The translations under genes were made by a program, and so were the position numbers. This document shows, one piece after another, positions 35,526-45,533 of a stretch of DNA of 64,000 bases. The notes beneath the pieces are model-generated. The model ran no database searches. It was not told the origin of the DNA and was given only the letters and a program-made list of their open reading frames with translations. The number at the start of each line of letters is the position of its first letter. The first letter of the stretch is position 1. This stretch comes from Eisenbergiella tayi. GTDB taxonomy: Bacteria; Bacillota; Clostridia; Lachnospirales; Lachnospiraceae. The stretch covers positions 544,599 to 608,598 of the forward strand of contig NZ_MPDJ01000002.1 of assembly GCF_001881565.1 (NCBI RefSeq). The letters are read 5' to 3'.

Positions 35526-36476
35526 TTAAATGAATCCGTCGCCGGTCAGCTTCTTCGCAATCTTATTGGACAGAAGGATGAGTATCAATCCGACCATTGA
35601 CTGGAACAAACCGATAGCCGTCGCATAGGAATAATCCGGGAAGGAGGATACCAAAGATACCTTAAACGCATAGGTCGGGATAACTTCCGACACAGAGAGA
35701 TTGTTCTGATTCTGCATCGCAAGAATCTTCTCATAACCCATGTTCAGGATTCGTCCGATCTCCAGAATCAGCATAATCACTGCTGTGGGCATAATCGCGG
35801 GCAAATCCACATAGCGGATTCTCTGAAGCAGAGTCGCGCCGTCAATAATCGCCGCTTCATGCTGCTCCATATCCACACCTGCAAGCGCCGCAATATAAAT
35901 GATTGAACCGTAACCGACCGTCTGCCACACACCGCTCCATACATATACAGAAGAAAAAAGCTGCGGTGTACCGAGAATATTCATCCCCATTTTGTCATAA
36001 AAGAAACTTCCGACAGCCCCTACACGGGTATCAAATATCGCATTCAAAATCCCCACAAATACAATGGTGGATATGAAATATGGTAAATATGTTACCATCT
36101 GTACAAACTTCTTAAACTTCACCTTTCTGACATAATTCAACGATAAGGCCAGAATGATGGCGCAGGGAGTATTCACGACCAGAGTGTAGAGAGAAATCAC
36201 CAACGTATTTCTCAAACTCTCCATAAAATTATAGTTATTAAAAAACCGTACAAAATTGTCCATTCCGAAATGTGCCGCCCAGGGACTTCCCCAGATACCG
36301 TCCACAATCCGATAATTTTTGAATGCCAGCAGAATACCGTACATGGGTGCATAGGAGAACACTGCCAACATAATCACCGGGAAAGCAACCATCACATACA
36401 ACTGCCAATGAGCTTTAAAGTAATGGCCAAAGGTTCCGCGCTTTCCAGGCTGCCGAGTCTTTACTTTCGTTTTCAC
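35526..36476 (-). CDS. Carbohydrate ABC permease (LplB-like)
   Basis: 316 aa from a GTG at 36474-36476, chosen because AAGGAGG lies 7 nt upstream; an in-frame ATG at 36518 lacks such a site. A cytoplasmic basic start (KTKVKTRQPGKRGTFGHYFK) is followed by six helices and the EAA loop QHEAAIIDGATLLQRIRYVD then LPAIMP. Partner of the LplC-like permease, with which it is spaced by 13 bp. Confidence 0.92.
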   Translation of the reverse strand: MKTKVKTRQPGKRGTFGHYFKAHWQLYVMVAFPVIMLAVFSYAPMYGILLAFKNYRIVDGIWGSPWAAHFGMDNFVRFFNNYNFMESLRNTLVISLYTLVVNTPCAIILALSLNYVRKVKFKKFVQMVTYLPYFISTIVFVGILNAIFDTRVGAVGSFFYDKMGMNILGTPQLFSSVYVWSGVWQTVGYGSIIYIAALAGVDMEQHEAAIIDGATLLQRIRYVDLPAIMPTAVIMLILEIGRILNMGYEKILAMQNQNNLSVSEVIPTYAFKVSLVSSFPDYSYATAIGLFQSMVGLILILLSNKIAKKLTGDGFI

Positions 36477-36565
36477 TTCGTACCTCCTTCTCTTGTTTTG
36501 CTGAAACCACATTATCATTTTTTCTTCAAAAAATCATTCTACAATTCTCCCTGTACTACCATGCA

Positions 36566-36598
36566 AAAATTAAGAAAGCCCGTAAATACGGGCTTTCT
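36566..36598 (-). terminator. Terminator after the AraC regulator gene
   Basis: Minus strand: AGAAAGCCCGTA and TACGGGCTTTCT pair perfectly around two bases, followed by TAATTTTTG. It abuts the stop codon of the regulator gene and isolates it from the transport operon downstream. Confidence 0.88.
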
Positions 36599-38928
36599 CA
36601 AGTAGATACACGCTTCTTTTTTCGATATTCCGAAGGGCTGAGCCCCGTCACTCTCTTGAAGGCTCTGCCAAAAGTATTTTGTGCAAGGTAACCCACCAGT
36701 TCCGAAATCTCACTGACAGGCAAATTCGTATTCATCAAAAAATCTTTCGCCTTGTCCACCCGAACCGTTTCCACATATGTGGAGAAATTCGTTCCGTAAG
36801 TTTTCTTGAACATTTGGGACAAATACCCTTCACTTAATTTGAAATGCGCCGCCACGGAAGCCAGACATAATTCCGGATCTCCGAAATGAGTATCAATATA
36901 TGCCGTCACCTCAGAGGAATTCATATCAAACATGCCCCGATGCATCTGTCTGTCCACATATTCGCATACCTGCCTGTAAAGATTCAGGGTACTTATAAAC
37001 TGTGTAATCAGGGGCGCATTGTGGTTCTCCTCCAGCTTCGCATAATAGTTCCTGTAATCCTCTTCCCCCATCCCTATACGCCCTATGATACGGAAAATCA
37101 CAGACTGCAGTTCACTCAGCAGCATCTGCTGCAGATACACAGGAAGATTGTTTTCTATGATATATTTCTTCATAATCTCTTCCAGCGCGTCATGCAGTCC
37201 CCTGCCGTCTCCCGCCATCACAAAATGTCCCAGCCTCACCTGCAAATCCTGCGGCGGATACTTCAGTACATCCCCGGCAGACTCACGATACCAGATAATC
37301 GGATTCTCGATCTGGTCATTTTCATCAAAAATCATATAGGATGCGTTCTGATAGGATTCATAAACCTGCTCCAGCGTTTCTACCCGATTGCCGCCATAGG
37401 CAAAAAGTTTCTCTGCAATACTGAATGAGATATTCTCCCTGATACGCAGGATAATCTCTTCCACTTCCTCCTGGAACAAACTTTCCCGTTCTTTTGCAAT
37501 ACCCAGAAGCAGTACCACTTGTTCTTCGCCCAAACTGGTATACAGGCTGTCCGGGACCTCCTTTTCGATCACTTCCATCAGGGACAGGATGCAGGAGCAC
37601 ATTAATTTCATATCTTCTTCCCTTACATCCCCGGGAAACAGATGAAATCGGAACAATACAACACCGAACACCCTGTCTCTCCATTCAAAACCCACGTGCT
37701 CCGCAATTTTCTCTGCTTCTCCATCCGCCTTGAAATCTCCATAAATGAGACGGTTCATAAATGCATTCCGCAGATAAGGGCGCTGGCTCTCAATCGCATC
37801 CGCGAGCTTGGTATTAGTAGCCGCAAGGTAATTAAACGTCGTCTTTAAACTGGAAAATACCGACTGATGTCCTTCAAAATGTTCCGTACTCCTGGATACC
37901 TGGCGCAGTATATCATTGATCGGAGTGACGCTTCGCATTGACATATAATAGCTGAGCAGTATGCCTGTCACTGCTCCCGCCAGAATAAATACACCGGATA
38001 CCAACAAGGTGGAAAATACTCTTTTCATTACCACGTCCTGCGGCAGTAATTCGTAATATGTAAGCCCTGAACGGCTGGAAACATACTTTACAACCTCATA
38101 TTCTTCTCCGCCAAATCGGATTTTCAGACGGTCTCCCTTCTTTTCTTCCTGTATCTGCTGCCTCAGTTCCAGGATTCTCTCCTGCTGCCATGGCTCTTCT
38201 GAAATATCCTGCCGGAAATAAAGCAGCTGCCCGCTCATATCCTCCATAAAGCGAATTCCGCCTTCCACAGGCACAGGCAGCATCTCTTCCAGCGCGGACT
38301 CTTCCATATATATCTGAATCCTGCTGCTGGATTCTGCACTCGTCGACATAAGCGGTCTCTCATAATAGCAAAGCTTCAAATATATATCCTTTTCATCTTT
38401 TGTATAGTAATACTTTTCTATAGGAGAAAGCCCATAGAGAACTTTCTCCTCTTTCATATGCGTATACCAATCTTCAAAGCCTGCATATCTGTCCGCATGC
38501 ATATACAGGTTATAAAATTCTTCATAAGTATACGCCGCATTTTTACCAATAACCATTTCACTCTGGTCAAAAAAGATGAAATATGAAAAAATCGACTGAT
38601 TCATCTGGTACAAATCCGGCAGGGAAGCCCGCAGTTCATACACCCGATAGGTATTGGGATAGTCGAATACATTCGTTCTCCTGCTGAATCCATTAACGTA
38701 AGAATTAGCAGCGATAGAGTCTCCCAGATACTCGAACTCGTCCAGCACATTGTCCACCAGCACAACGGCATGGGAAAGCTCGCTCTCTTTTGCCCTGATA
38801 TCATCCTCTGCAATCAGGGACAGCATATAAATATAATAGAAACAGCAGATCACCATAGGGATAAACAGTACCGCAAGATAAGTCAGCAGGTAATACCAAA
38901 ATATTTTATCCTGTTTTATTTTCCGCAA
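36598..38928 (-). CDS. Membrane-anchored AraC-family regulator
   Basis: About 776 aa. A helix near the N-terminus (WYYLLTYLAVLFIPMVICC), an extracytoplasmic sensor of about 230 residues, a second helix (VFSTLLVSGVFILAGAVTG), a cytoplasmic linker and a C-terminal pair of AraC helix-turn-helix motifs (LASVAAHFKLSEGYLSQMF, then ISELVGYLAQNTFGRAFKRV) with the usual end TGLSPSEYRKKK. Such one-component regulators sense an extracellular sugar and switch on the adjacent transporter. I choose the TTG at 38926-38928, preceded by GGGTGGA and overlapping the GH95 stop by 13 bp; an ATG at 39042 lies deep inside the GH95 gene and is unlikely. Confidence 0.88.
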   Translation of the reverse strand: MRKIKQDKIFWYYLLTYLAVLFIPMVICCFYYIYMLSLIAEDDIRAKESELSHAVVLVDNVLDEFEYLGDSIAANSYVNGFSRRTNVFDYPNTYRVYELRASLPDLYQMNQSIFSYFIFFDQSEMVIGKNAAYTYEEFYNLYMHADRYAGFEDWYTHMKEEKVLYGLSPIEKYYYTKDEKDIYLKLCYYERPLMSTSAESSSRIQIYMEESALEEMLPVPVEGGIRFMEDMSGQLLYFRQDISEEPWQQERILELRQQIQEEKKGDRLKIRFGGEEYEVVKYVSSRSGLTYYELLPQDVVMKRVFSTLLVSGVFILAGAVTGILLSYYMSMRSVTPINDILRQVSRSTEHFEGHQSVFSSLKTTFNYLAATNTKLADAIESQRPYLRNAFMNRLIYGDFKADGEAEKIAEHVGFEWRDRVFGVVLFRFHLFPGDVREEDMKLMCSCILSLMEVIEKEVPDSLYTSLGEEQVVLLLGIAKERESLFQEEVEEIILRIRENISFSIAEKLFAYGGNRVETLEQVYESYQNASYMIFDENDQIENPIIWYRESAGDVLKYPPQDLQVRLGHFVMAGDGRGLHDALEEIMKKYIIENNLPVYLQQMLLSELQSVIFRIIGRIGMGEEDYRNYYAKLEENHNAPLITQFISTLNLYRQVCEYVDRQMHRGMFDMNSSEVTAYIDTHFGDPELCLASVAAHFKLSEGYLSQMFKKTYGTNFSTYVETVRVDKAKDFLMNTNLPVSEISELVGYLAQNTFGRAFKRVTGLSPSEYRKKKRVST

Positions 38929-41147
38929 TATTCCACCCCGTCCTGCAGCTTCACTTCTTCCATTTTTCCATTTACACAAATTACCAGTTCCGTATCCCGT
39001 CCGGGCACGATGCGGTACCACAGCACCTTTCCGTCTTTCCACTCCATATCCAGAGTTCCGCCGCTTCGAAGTCCCATGCCGCTCAATCGTCCGCCCGCCG
39101 TCTCAGCCGTCACCGCCGGCAGAAGTTCCAGTCTGTCCGGCCTGCTGTAGGCAAGCATCTCAAGGACAGCCGCCGATGCGCCGAGATTACCGTCTATCTG
39201 GAATACATAATCATGCTCGCCAAGCGGATGATTATCCATTAGATTAGGATAGGTGCCCATGGTAAGGATCGCCTGCAGGTTCTCGTACGCTTTCCTTCCT
39301 TCTCTGAAATGCGCCCATAAGCCAATGATCCATGCCCGCGACCAGCCAGTATGACCGCCGCCGTTTGCCAGACGCCTCTCAAGCGTCACTTTCGCCGCAT
39401 CCATCAGTTCGCCTGTCCTCTCATAGGAAATAGAACTTCCCGGATACACGCCATATACATGGGAAATATGCCGATGTCCCGGTTCCGGTTCTGCATAATC
39501 CTCCATCCACTCCATAAGCTGTCCGTGTCTGCCGATTTTCAGCTTTGGGAAGCGCTCCATCACGCAGGCCGCTTTCCTGGCTTTCTCTTCGTCAAGCGCA
39601 AGCACCCTGCAGGCATTGATATAGCAGGAGAAGAGCTCCATTAAAATCTCTGTATCCATCACTGCGCTCTCACAGAGCACACCGTACGTTCCATCCGCCC
39701 TTTCATAGGTATTCTCCGGCGACATGGACGGAGAAGTCACCAGATTCCCCTCTTCGTCCTCTATCAGAAAATCATAGAAGAAAGTCACACACTGCTCCAA
39801 CACATCAAAATGTTCACGCAGGAACGCCTCATCACCCGTATACAGATAATGCTCCCAGATATGGGTGGCAAGCCAGGCCTCTCCCATCACCCAGAAAGTG
39901 GAAGTGATGCAGTGATCCTGGGGTGCCGTATCCCCGTACAAATCCGTATTGTGATGGGCAACGCTCCCTCTGCAGCCATACATCTTCTGCGCCGTCTCCT
40001 TGCCGCTCTCCTTCACCCGCTCAAGCAAATCAAAGAGGGGGAGCTGGCATTCGCTTAAGTTCCCGCTTCCTGCAATCCAGTAATTCATCTCTGTATTGAT
40101 ATTGATGGTGAACTTACTCTCCCACACAGGATAAAGCTTGTCATTCCAGATACCCTGCAGATTAGCGGGAAGGCTTCCCTTCCTGCTCGAAGACATCAGA
40201 AGGTATCGGCCATACTGGAAATACAGCTCCATCAGCCCCATATCCCTCTCGCCTGCCTGCACTCTGCGCAGACGCTCGTCTGTCGGAATCTGCTCAAGGT
40301 CTGCATCCGTCAGCTCAAAGGAAAGGGCAAGCCTGTTGAAAACAGAGCCGAAATCTTCCTTGTGCAAGGCGCGGATATCCGCTTCTTCCTTCACAGCCGC
40401 TGTTCTGATTCTGTCCAGACAGACTTTTCGGTAATCTGCTTCCCGGAAGCTCGTCTCAATATCCAGATAGAGATATGCCTCCCGCACATCCCTCACAAGC
40501 AGGTGTTCTCCGATGACACGCACGAAACCGCCCACTGCCTTCGCGCAAAGCGCCGCAGCAAAGGATATCCCCTCCTGCCCGCCGTCCACGGTAAAGCAAA
40601 TCGTATGCTCATCCACCTTTTCCACTTCATCTGTGGCATTGTGACAGCGTCCCAGGAGACAATCAAAGGAAAAAGCGGTTCCGTCTTCCGTCCTCAGCAC
40701 CATCACCATACAGTTCTCCGGATAGGATACATAGCTTTCCCGTATATAACGCACGCCCTGCACCGTATAAGCTACGCGGGAAATGCCCTCCGCAAGCTCC
40801 AGCTCTCTTCTATAATCCTGTACCTCATCCCCATGGTGCATCTGCAGACAGCATTCGCCCGCCGTCTGATAGGAACGCTGGGAATTGGGCACACCTGAGA
40901 GCGCATACATGGCGAGCCGCTGCGCCTCTTCCACCCGGCCTTCCCGAATCAGCTTTCGAATCACGGGAAGGTTCTCCTTTGCATCCGGGTTAATGCGGTT
41001 CAGATGCTTCCCGCTCCAGACGCTGTCCTCATTTAACTGAATCAACTCTCTTGTGATACCGCCGTGCACCATGCCGCCCATTCTGCCGTTGCCGATTGGC
41101 AGGGCCTCATGCCAGAAACGCGCCGGTTTGTCATACCATAATTTCAT
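38916..41147 (-). CDS. GH95 alpha-L-fucosidase-type glycoside hydrolase (copy 2)
   Basis: 743 aa, no signal peptide. Same layout as copy 1: ALPIGNGRMGGMVHGG and QLNEDSVWSGKH at the N-terminus, barrel with TININTEMNYWIAGSGNL (paired Asn), SMSPENTY (Glu), and [17 protein letters not shown] (Asp). Clear but distant paralogue of 30380-32677, so the two may differ in linkage preference or subsite size. First gene of the locus and overlapping the AraC gene that follows, with which it is probably cotranscribed. Confidence 0.9.
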   Translation of the reverse strand: MKLWYDKPARFWHEALPIGNGRMGGMVHGGITRELIQLNEDSVWSGKHLNRINPDAKENLPVIRKLIREGRVEEAQRLAMYALSGVPNSQRSYQTAGECCLQMHHGDEVQDYRRELELAEGISRVAYTVQGVRYIRESYVSYPENCMVMVLRTEDGTAFSFDCLLGRCHNATDEVEKVDEHTICFTVDGGQEGISFAAALCAKAVGGFVRVIGEHLLVRDVREAYLYLDIETSFREADYRKVCLDRIRTAAVKEEADIRALHKEDFGSVFNRLALSFELTDADLEQIPTDERLRRVQAGERDMGLMELYFQYGRYLLMSSSRKGSLPANLQGIWNDKLYPVWESKFTININTEMNYWIAGSGNLSECQLPLFDLLERVKESGKETAQKMYGCRGSVAHHNTDLYGDTAPQDHCITSTFWVMGEAWLATHIWEHYLYTGDEAFLREHFDVLEQCVTFFYDFLIEDEEGNLVTSPSMSPENTYERADGTYGVLCESAVMDTEILMELFSCYINACRVLALDEEKARKAACVMERFPKLKIGRHGQLMEWMEDYAEPEPGHRHISHVYGVYPGSSISYERTGELMDAAKVTLERRLANGGGHTGWSRAWIIGLWAHFREGRKAYENLQAILTMGTYPNLMDNHPLGEHDYVFQIDGNLGASAAVLEMLAYSRPDRLELLPAVTAETAGGRLSGMGLRSGGTLDMEWKDGKVLWYRIVPGRDTELVICVNGKMEEVKLQDGVEYCGK

Positions 41148-41386
41148 AGTTACTCCTTATCTCCCCACTCTTAATTGGCTGTTCTATTTTGTGAATCAGA
41201 CAGGGATTCTGCCTGTCATTTCGTTCTCCCATTTGATACTCTTATTTCATTTTTCCACAAGCCCAGGAAGGAAGCAATGATTTATTCTTAGATAAATTTG
41301 ATTTATTCTCATATATACAGAATTGCCCCCGTATGCCTGGATTTATCTGGATCATGCATACGTGGGGCTCTAATCTTTCGTATCAT

Positions 41387-41651
41387 CCCCTTCCAGAATG
41401 AACCTCGATCTCCCGGTGAGCTTCACCACCGCATACTCATCGTTCGTCCCATACCTCTGCCTGCAAGCCAGCACACATCCGCTCAAGTCCCGTGCAATCT
41501 CCGTCACATCCACTTCTTCAAACTGGCTCAGGCAGTTGGCACAATTGCCGCAGTAAATCGATCCATACTCCCTAAAATATCAGAGGATATAATCCCACAG
41601 ACATTCATTAGTAAAGCAGTAGAAGGTCATCTTCCTCAGCCTGTCCGCCGA
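41387..41651 (-). pseudogene. recQ remnant (d): Zn-binding segment, internally deleted
   Basis: About 265 bp highly similar to intact recQ between 47912 and 48330. It has lost 159 bp between two TTCGTC copies (47969 and 48128 in recQ) and carries a TGA in place of the Arg codon of YILRYFGEYG, so it cannot be translated through. Both ends are abrupt; on the right the homology breaks directly into a nucleotidyltransferase remnant. Confidence 0.9.
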
Positions 41652-41802
41652 AAATGTTCCGACTGCTTATTAAGATATCGATATCACCTAATTGTCTAAG
41701 ACCAGGTTTATCATATTCTTAAATTGGAAGTACTTCTCTTTTAACAAATGCATATGGTATATTACAAGTAGGATTCAAAAATTTTGCTCTTTCTGCAACC
41801 AT
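41652..41802 (-). pseudogene. Remnant of a RiPP-type nucleotidyltransferase (NTP_transf_5-like)
   Basis: From ATG 41800-41802 the frame reads MVAERAKFLNPTCNIPYAFV, a TAA after KREVLPI, then EYDKPGLRQLGDIDILISSR before joining recQ remnant (d). The block G-x-R-x-x-G-D-I-D-I-L matches the active-site Asp-x-Asp motif of nucleotidyltransferase-fold proteins often found in lasso peptide and other RiPP clusters. It is truncated and has an internal stop, so it is dead. It implies that a further peptide cluster once stood here. Confidence 0.6.
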
Positions 41803-41839
41803 TTAATGTGACAACAAAATTTTCACATTATTAATCATT

Positions 41840-43630
41840 TCATTCCCCCATATTGCTAACATATTTAGCTGCTTGAAAATTCCACATTTTATTATATAAA
41901 CCATTTTTTTGTAGCAATTTGAAATGATTACCATTTTCTACAATTTGTCCATTTGATATTACATAAATACAATCCGCGTCAACAGTAGAAGATAATCTAT
42001 GTGAAATATAAATTACTGTTTTCTCATTGCTTATATTCTTTAACTGTTTGTTTAATTTCTGCTCAGCTATTGGATCAAGAGCAGCTGAGGGCTCGTCTAG
42101 TATTAATAATTCCGAATTACTGTATAATGCTCTCGCCAATGCGATTTTTTGCTGTTCTCCCCCCGATAAAATAACACCATTATCATCAAATTCTTTCGTC
42201 ATCTGTGTTTCCAGGCCATTAACACACTTATTAATTATTTCGTATAAACCACACTCTTTAGCTACATTCATTACTCTATCGGGAGCGTAATTCACAGAAC
42301 CAGAAATATTATTTCCTAAGGCTGCAGCATATATTTGGAAATTTTGAAATGCAACCCCCATTAATTTTCTGTATTGCACCAAATCATATTCTCTTATATC
42401 AATCCCATTCAGTAATATCTGTCCGGCACTTACATCGTATAACCTCATTACAAGCTTTATAAGTGTAGATTTACCTACCCCATTTTCTCCTACTATGGCA
42501 ATTTTCTCACCTCTTTTTATAGTAAAGTTTATCCTATGCAATACTTCTTCTTTAGAATTATATGAAAAGGATACATTTTTGAATTCCAGTGTTTGAAACC
42601 CATTATTTATTGTTTTCTTGCCTGATTTTATACTTGGTTCTATTGAAAGAAAATTCCTATACTTTTCTATAAAATATCCACTTTCCATTATTTGAGTGAC
42701 AAAACGTCCTAATAAATAATATAATGCGCTTAATAGAGTATTTACCCCATTAAACACAGCAATAAAATCTCCTGTATTTACATTTTTTTTTACAATAATC
42801 TGATAGCCCAAATAAATAACTATCACAAAATTCACCATAAAATATCCGGATAAATACACTTGTAAGAAATTAATAATCCAGACTTTTTTATTCTTCATTC
42901 TATATACATCTTGTAATTCTTTTGTATTCTTATTATACTCCCTCTTCAATACACTGGAAATATTGCTTAACCTGATTTCTTGTGCATAATCATACTGTTT
43001 AAACACACTTTCAATATATTGCTTTTTTCTTCTCATGCTTTTAATTGCATTTTCTTTATTAAAATTTGCTTCAGCTAATGGCTTATTAAAAATAAAAGTA
43101 ACAAAAACTGTAAATAAAACAAGAATTACTAATTTCTTATCAATTATAGTAAATACAGTGGAAGTTAAAATAAAGTTTGCTACATATCCCGGAAACTTGC
43201 TTAGATAATCAAATATTACATCAATTTTTTCTTCTATTGCAGACATATTCCAAACAAGTTCATCATAATATAAAGGATTATCATAACAAGAAATATCTAA
43301 AGATACTGCCTTATCATTAACTCTATTTAAAATACTACTACAAATTCTTTCTTTTGCACCTGGCAATATATATTCTTTAAAAAGGCTGCTAAATATGAGC
43401 GTTAACAATATATACACGCATACAACAATAGTTACAAGAAAAATTTTATTTAACGAATTTCCTATAATCAATTTATTTATAATATATCTCAATAACACTA
43501 CATTGCATATAACAGGAATTAATGTTGTTATAACACTAACAAAAATAATTCCGACTATAGCTGAAGCCTGAATATCTAATAAACATTTTATCATATACAG
43601 ATTATTTGCTATTATTTTCTTGATTTTCAT
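41840..43630 (-). CDS. ABC exporter half-transporter A
   Basis: 596 aa from the ATG at 43628-43630, which has GAAGGGAAA upstream and overlaps the previous gene by 29 bp. Six-helix membrane domain to about residue 320, then an ATPase domain with Walker A GENGVGKST, signature LSGGEQQKIALARAL, Walker B LLILDEPSAALDP and switch His in ISHRLSS. No C39 protease domain. With half-transporter B it would form a heterodimeric exporter, probably for a peptide, given the remnants nearby. Confidence 0.88.
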   Translation of the reverse strand: MKIKKIIANNLYMIKCLLDIQASAIVGIIFVSVITTLIPVICNVVLLRYIINKLIIGNSLNKIFLVTIVVCVYILLTLIFSSLFKEYILPGAKERICSSILNRVNDKAVSLDISCYDNPLYYDELVWNMSAIEEKIDVIFDYLSKFPGYVANFILTSTVFTIIDKKLVILVLFTVFVTFIFNKPLAEANFNKENAIKSMRRKKQYIESVFKQYDYAQEIRLSNISSVLKREYNKNTKELQDVYRMKNKKVWIINFLQVYLSGYFMVNFVIVIYLGYQIIVKKNVNTGDFIAVFNGVNTLLSALYYLLGRFVTQIMESGYFIEKYRNFLSIEPSIKSGKKTINNGFQTLEFKNVSFSYNSKEEVLHRINFTIKRGEKIAIVGENGVGKSTLIKLVMRLYDVSAGQILLNGIDIREYDLVQYRKLMGVAFQNFQIYAAALGNNISGSVNYAPDRVMNVAKECGLYEIINKCVNGLETQMTKEFDDNGVILSGGEQQKIALARALYSNSELLILDEPSAALDPIAEQKLNKQLKNISNEKTVIYISHRLSSTVDADCIYVISNGQIVENGNHFKLLQKNGLYNKMWNFQAAKYVSNMGE

Positions 43631-45470
43631 ATGTATTTCCCTTCGGCAAATAATTCTGTGCTTGTGCATAAAACATGGAAGCATATAATTTATTTGTCTT
43701 CATTAATTCACTATGGGTTCCAATCCCCTCAATTATTCCATTATTCAGTACAATAATTTTATCAGCCAGAATAACAGATGATAATTTATGCGAAATATAT
43801 ATAACAGTTTTATATTTAGTTAAATCCATTAACTTCTCATACATAACCTGCTCAGCTATAGGATCTAATGAAGATGAGGGTTCATCTAATATTGCAATAT
43901 CAAAGTTCCCGGCATATAGACGTGCAACGTATAGTTTCTGGTTTTGTCCCTCAGATAATATAGTTCCATCTTCATCAAATATTTTCGTGAGATTCGTAAA
44001 AATACCCTGTTTTTCATTGATAAGCTTTTGCATTCCGCTCTTTAATAATGCAGATTTAATAACGCTCTCTTTTGATATTTTAAAGTTGTCCATTAACACA
44101 TTCTCAGTTATATTCAATGCAAAAATGTGATTACTTTGGAATACCACTCCATATCTACTTCTATAATCTTTAAGATTATAATTTTTAATATCTTGTTTAT
44201 TGTATATTATGCTTCCATCGTTCACATCATAAAATCTTAATAATAATTTAATTAAACTTGTTTTTCCCGCCCCATTGGGCCCGACAATTGCTATCTTTTC
44301 TCCTTTTTGTATTTTAAAGTTAAGATCACTAAGTACTTTTTCTGAGTCCTTTGAATAGGAAAAATTCACATTCTTAATTTCTAAATCCAGAAATTCTTGC
44401 GTGTTACTTTCGCCACTAACAACTACATTTCTGTAATTGAAATAAGATTTAAGTTTAATAATATAAAAACTATGTTCGTGTGCAATATTAAAAGAAGTAA
44501 TAACATTATTAATTCTCTGACTGAATAATGTTATTGACGATATTAATACTGCAAAATCAGCTACTAATAAATCTTTCTTAAAAATTATTCTATATATCAA
44601 ATATAAGCATGCTCCAAAAAAAGCAAAATAAGATGAAAAAAATTGTGTTATAAATTGTAAAACAGATAACTTAAGACCGTATTTTTTATATACTCTTATG
44701 ATATTTGTTATTGCATTTTCATAGTTCTCTTTTATAACGGTATACATATTTGACATACGCATCTCTTGTGCGTAATCTTTTTGAAATATTATCTTTTTTA
44801 CATATTCTTTTTCTCGATTATATATCGATGTTTCTATTTGTTTATTAATATTTATTTCTTTTATTTTTTTTAGTAATATATGAACAATAAGATTACCAAA
44901 TAAAAAAATTAAAACAAACGGATCAATACTAATAACATAAACTACTATAACTATACATAAAAAAAGGTAAGAAATTAAAGATGCCATATTATTAATAATA
45001 GAAATTATGTTTTTTTCCACATTTTGTATCGCCCAATAATAATCTTCATAAAAATCTTTATTTTCATAACACGAGATATCTACTTCTTCAGCTTTACTGA
45101 ATATCTTTTTATTCAACTCAGAAATCATTTTATTATTTAGTATATCCATTGAATAATAATAATAATGTGCATTTAATAATGCTCTGATAGTATTAAGTAT
45201 AAGAATAAATGTTACAAAAAATATATACTGCCCATAACTATTACCTTTTTCTATAATAATTATAATTGTTCTTAAAAAAAAGATACCATTGACAAAGTCC
45301 AATATTACCTGCATAAAATTAATAAAAAAATGCATTAACAGCTTTTCCTTACAAACTCTCCACACCAATCCAAGTGCGTAAAAGTTATTTTTTATAGCAT
45401 TACCCTTTATTTTCATATGTTTATACCGAAACTCTTGCTCTCCTTTCAGATACTTTATATACATCAACAT
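43602..45470 (-). CDS. ABC exporter half-transporter B with degenerate signature
   Basis: About 622 aa. Membrane domain of six helices, ATPase with Walker A GPNGAGKTS, Walker B IAILDEPSSSLDP and switch His in ISHKLSS. The signature is LSEGQNQKLYVARL, where the second Gly of the usual LSGGQ is Glu. One degenerate and one canonical half is typical of heterodimeric exporters. Start uncertain: ATG 45468-45470 with AGAGGA 5 nt upstream is used; an ATG at 45414-45416 aligns with the start of half-transporter A but has no ribosome binding site. Confidence 0.82.
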   Translation of the reverse strand: MLMYIKYLKGEQEFRYKHMKIKGNAIKNNFYALGLVWRVCKEKLLMHFFINFMQVILDFVNGIFFLRTIIIIIEKGNSYGQYIFFVTFILILNTIRALLNAHYYYYSMDILNNKMISELNKKIFSKAEEVDISCYENKDFYEDYYWAIQNVEKNIISIINNMASLISYLFLCIVIVVYVISIDPFVLIFLFGNLIVHILLKKIKEININKQIETSIYNREKEYVKKIIFQKDYAQEMRMSNMYTVIKENYENAITNIIRVYKKYGLKLSVLQFITQFFSSYFAFFGACLYLIYRIIFKKDLLVADFAVLISSITLFSQRINNVITSFNIAHEHSFYIIKLKSYFNYRNVVVSGESNTQEFLDLEIKNVNFSYSKDSEKVLSDLNFKIQKGEKIAIVGPNGAGKTSLIKLLLRFYDVNDGSIIYNKQDIKNYNLKDYRSRYGVVFQSNHIFALNITENVLMDNFKISKESVIKSALLKSGMQKLINEKQGIFTNLTKIFDEDGTILSEGQNQKLYVARLYAGNFDIAILDEPSSSLDPIAEQVMYEKLMDLTKYKTVIYISHKLSSVILADKIIVLNNGIIEGIGTHSELMKTNKLYASMFYAQAQNYLPKGNTYENQENNSK

Positions 45471-45533
45471 AAATATCCTCTGGCCCAAAAGGATTCCATT
45501 TACTCTGCAATTCTGGATGCCTATCGTAAACCA

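Noticed and set aside
38929..39042. N-terminal extension of the AraC regulator from ATG 39042
   Set aside because: The extension is an out-of-frame reading of the GH95 C-terminus; a TTG at 38926-38928 next to GGGTGGA fits better.
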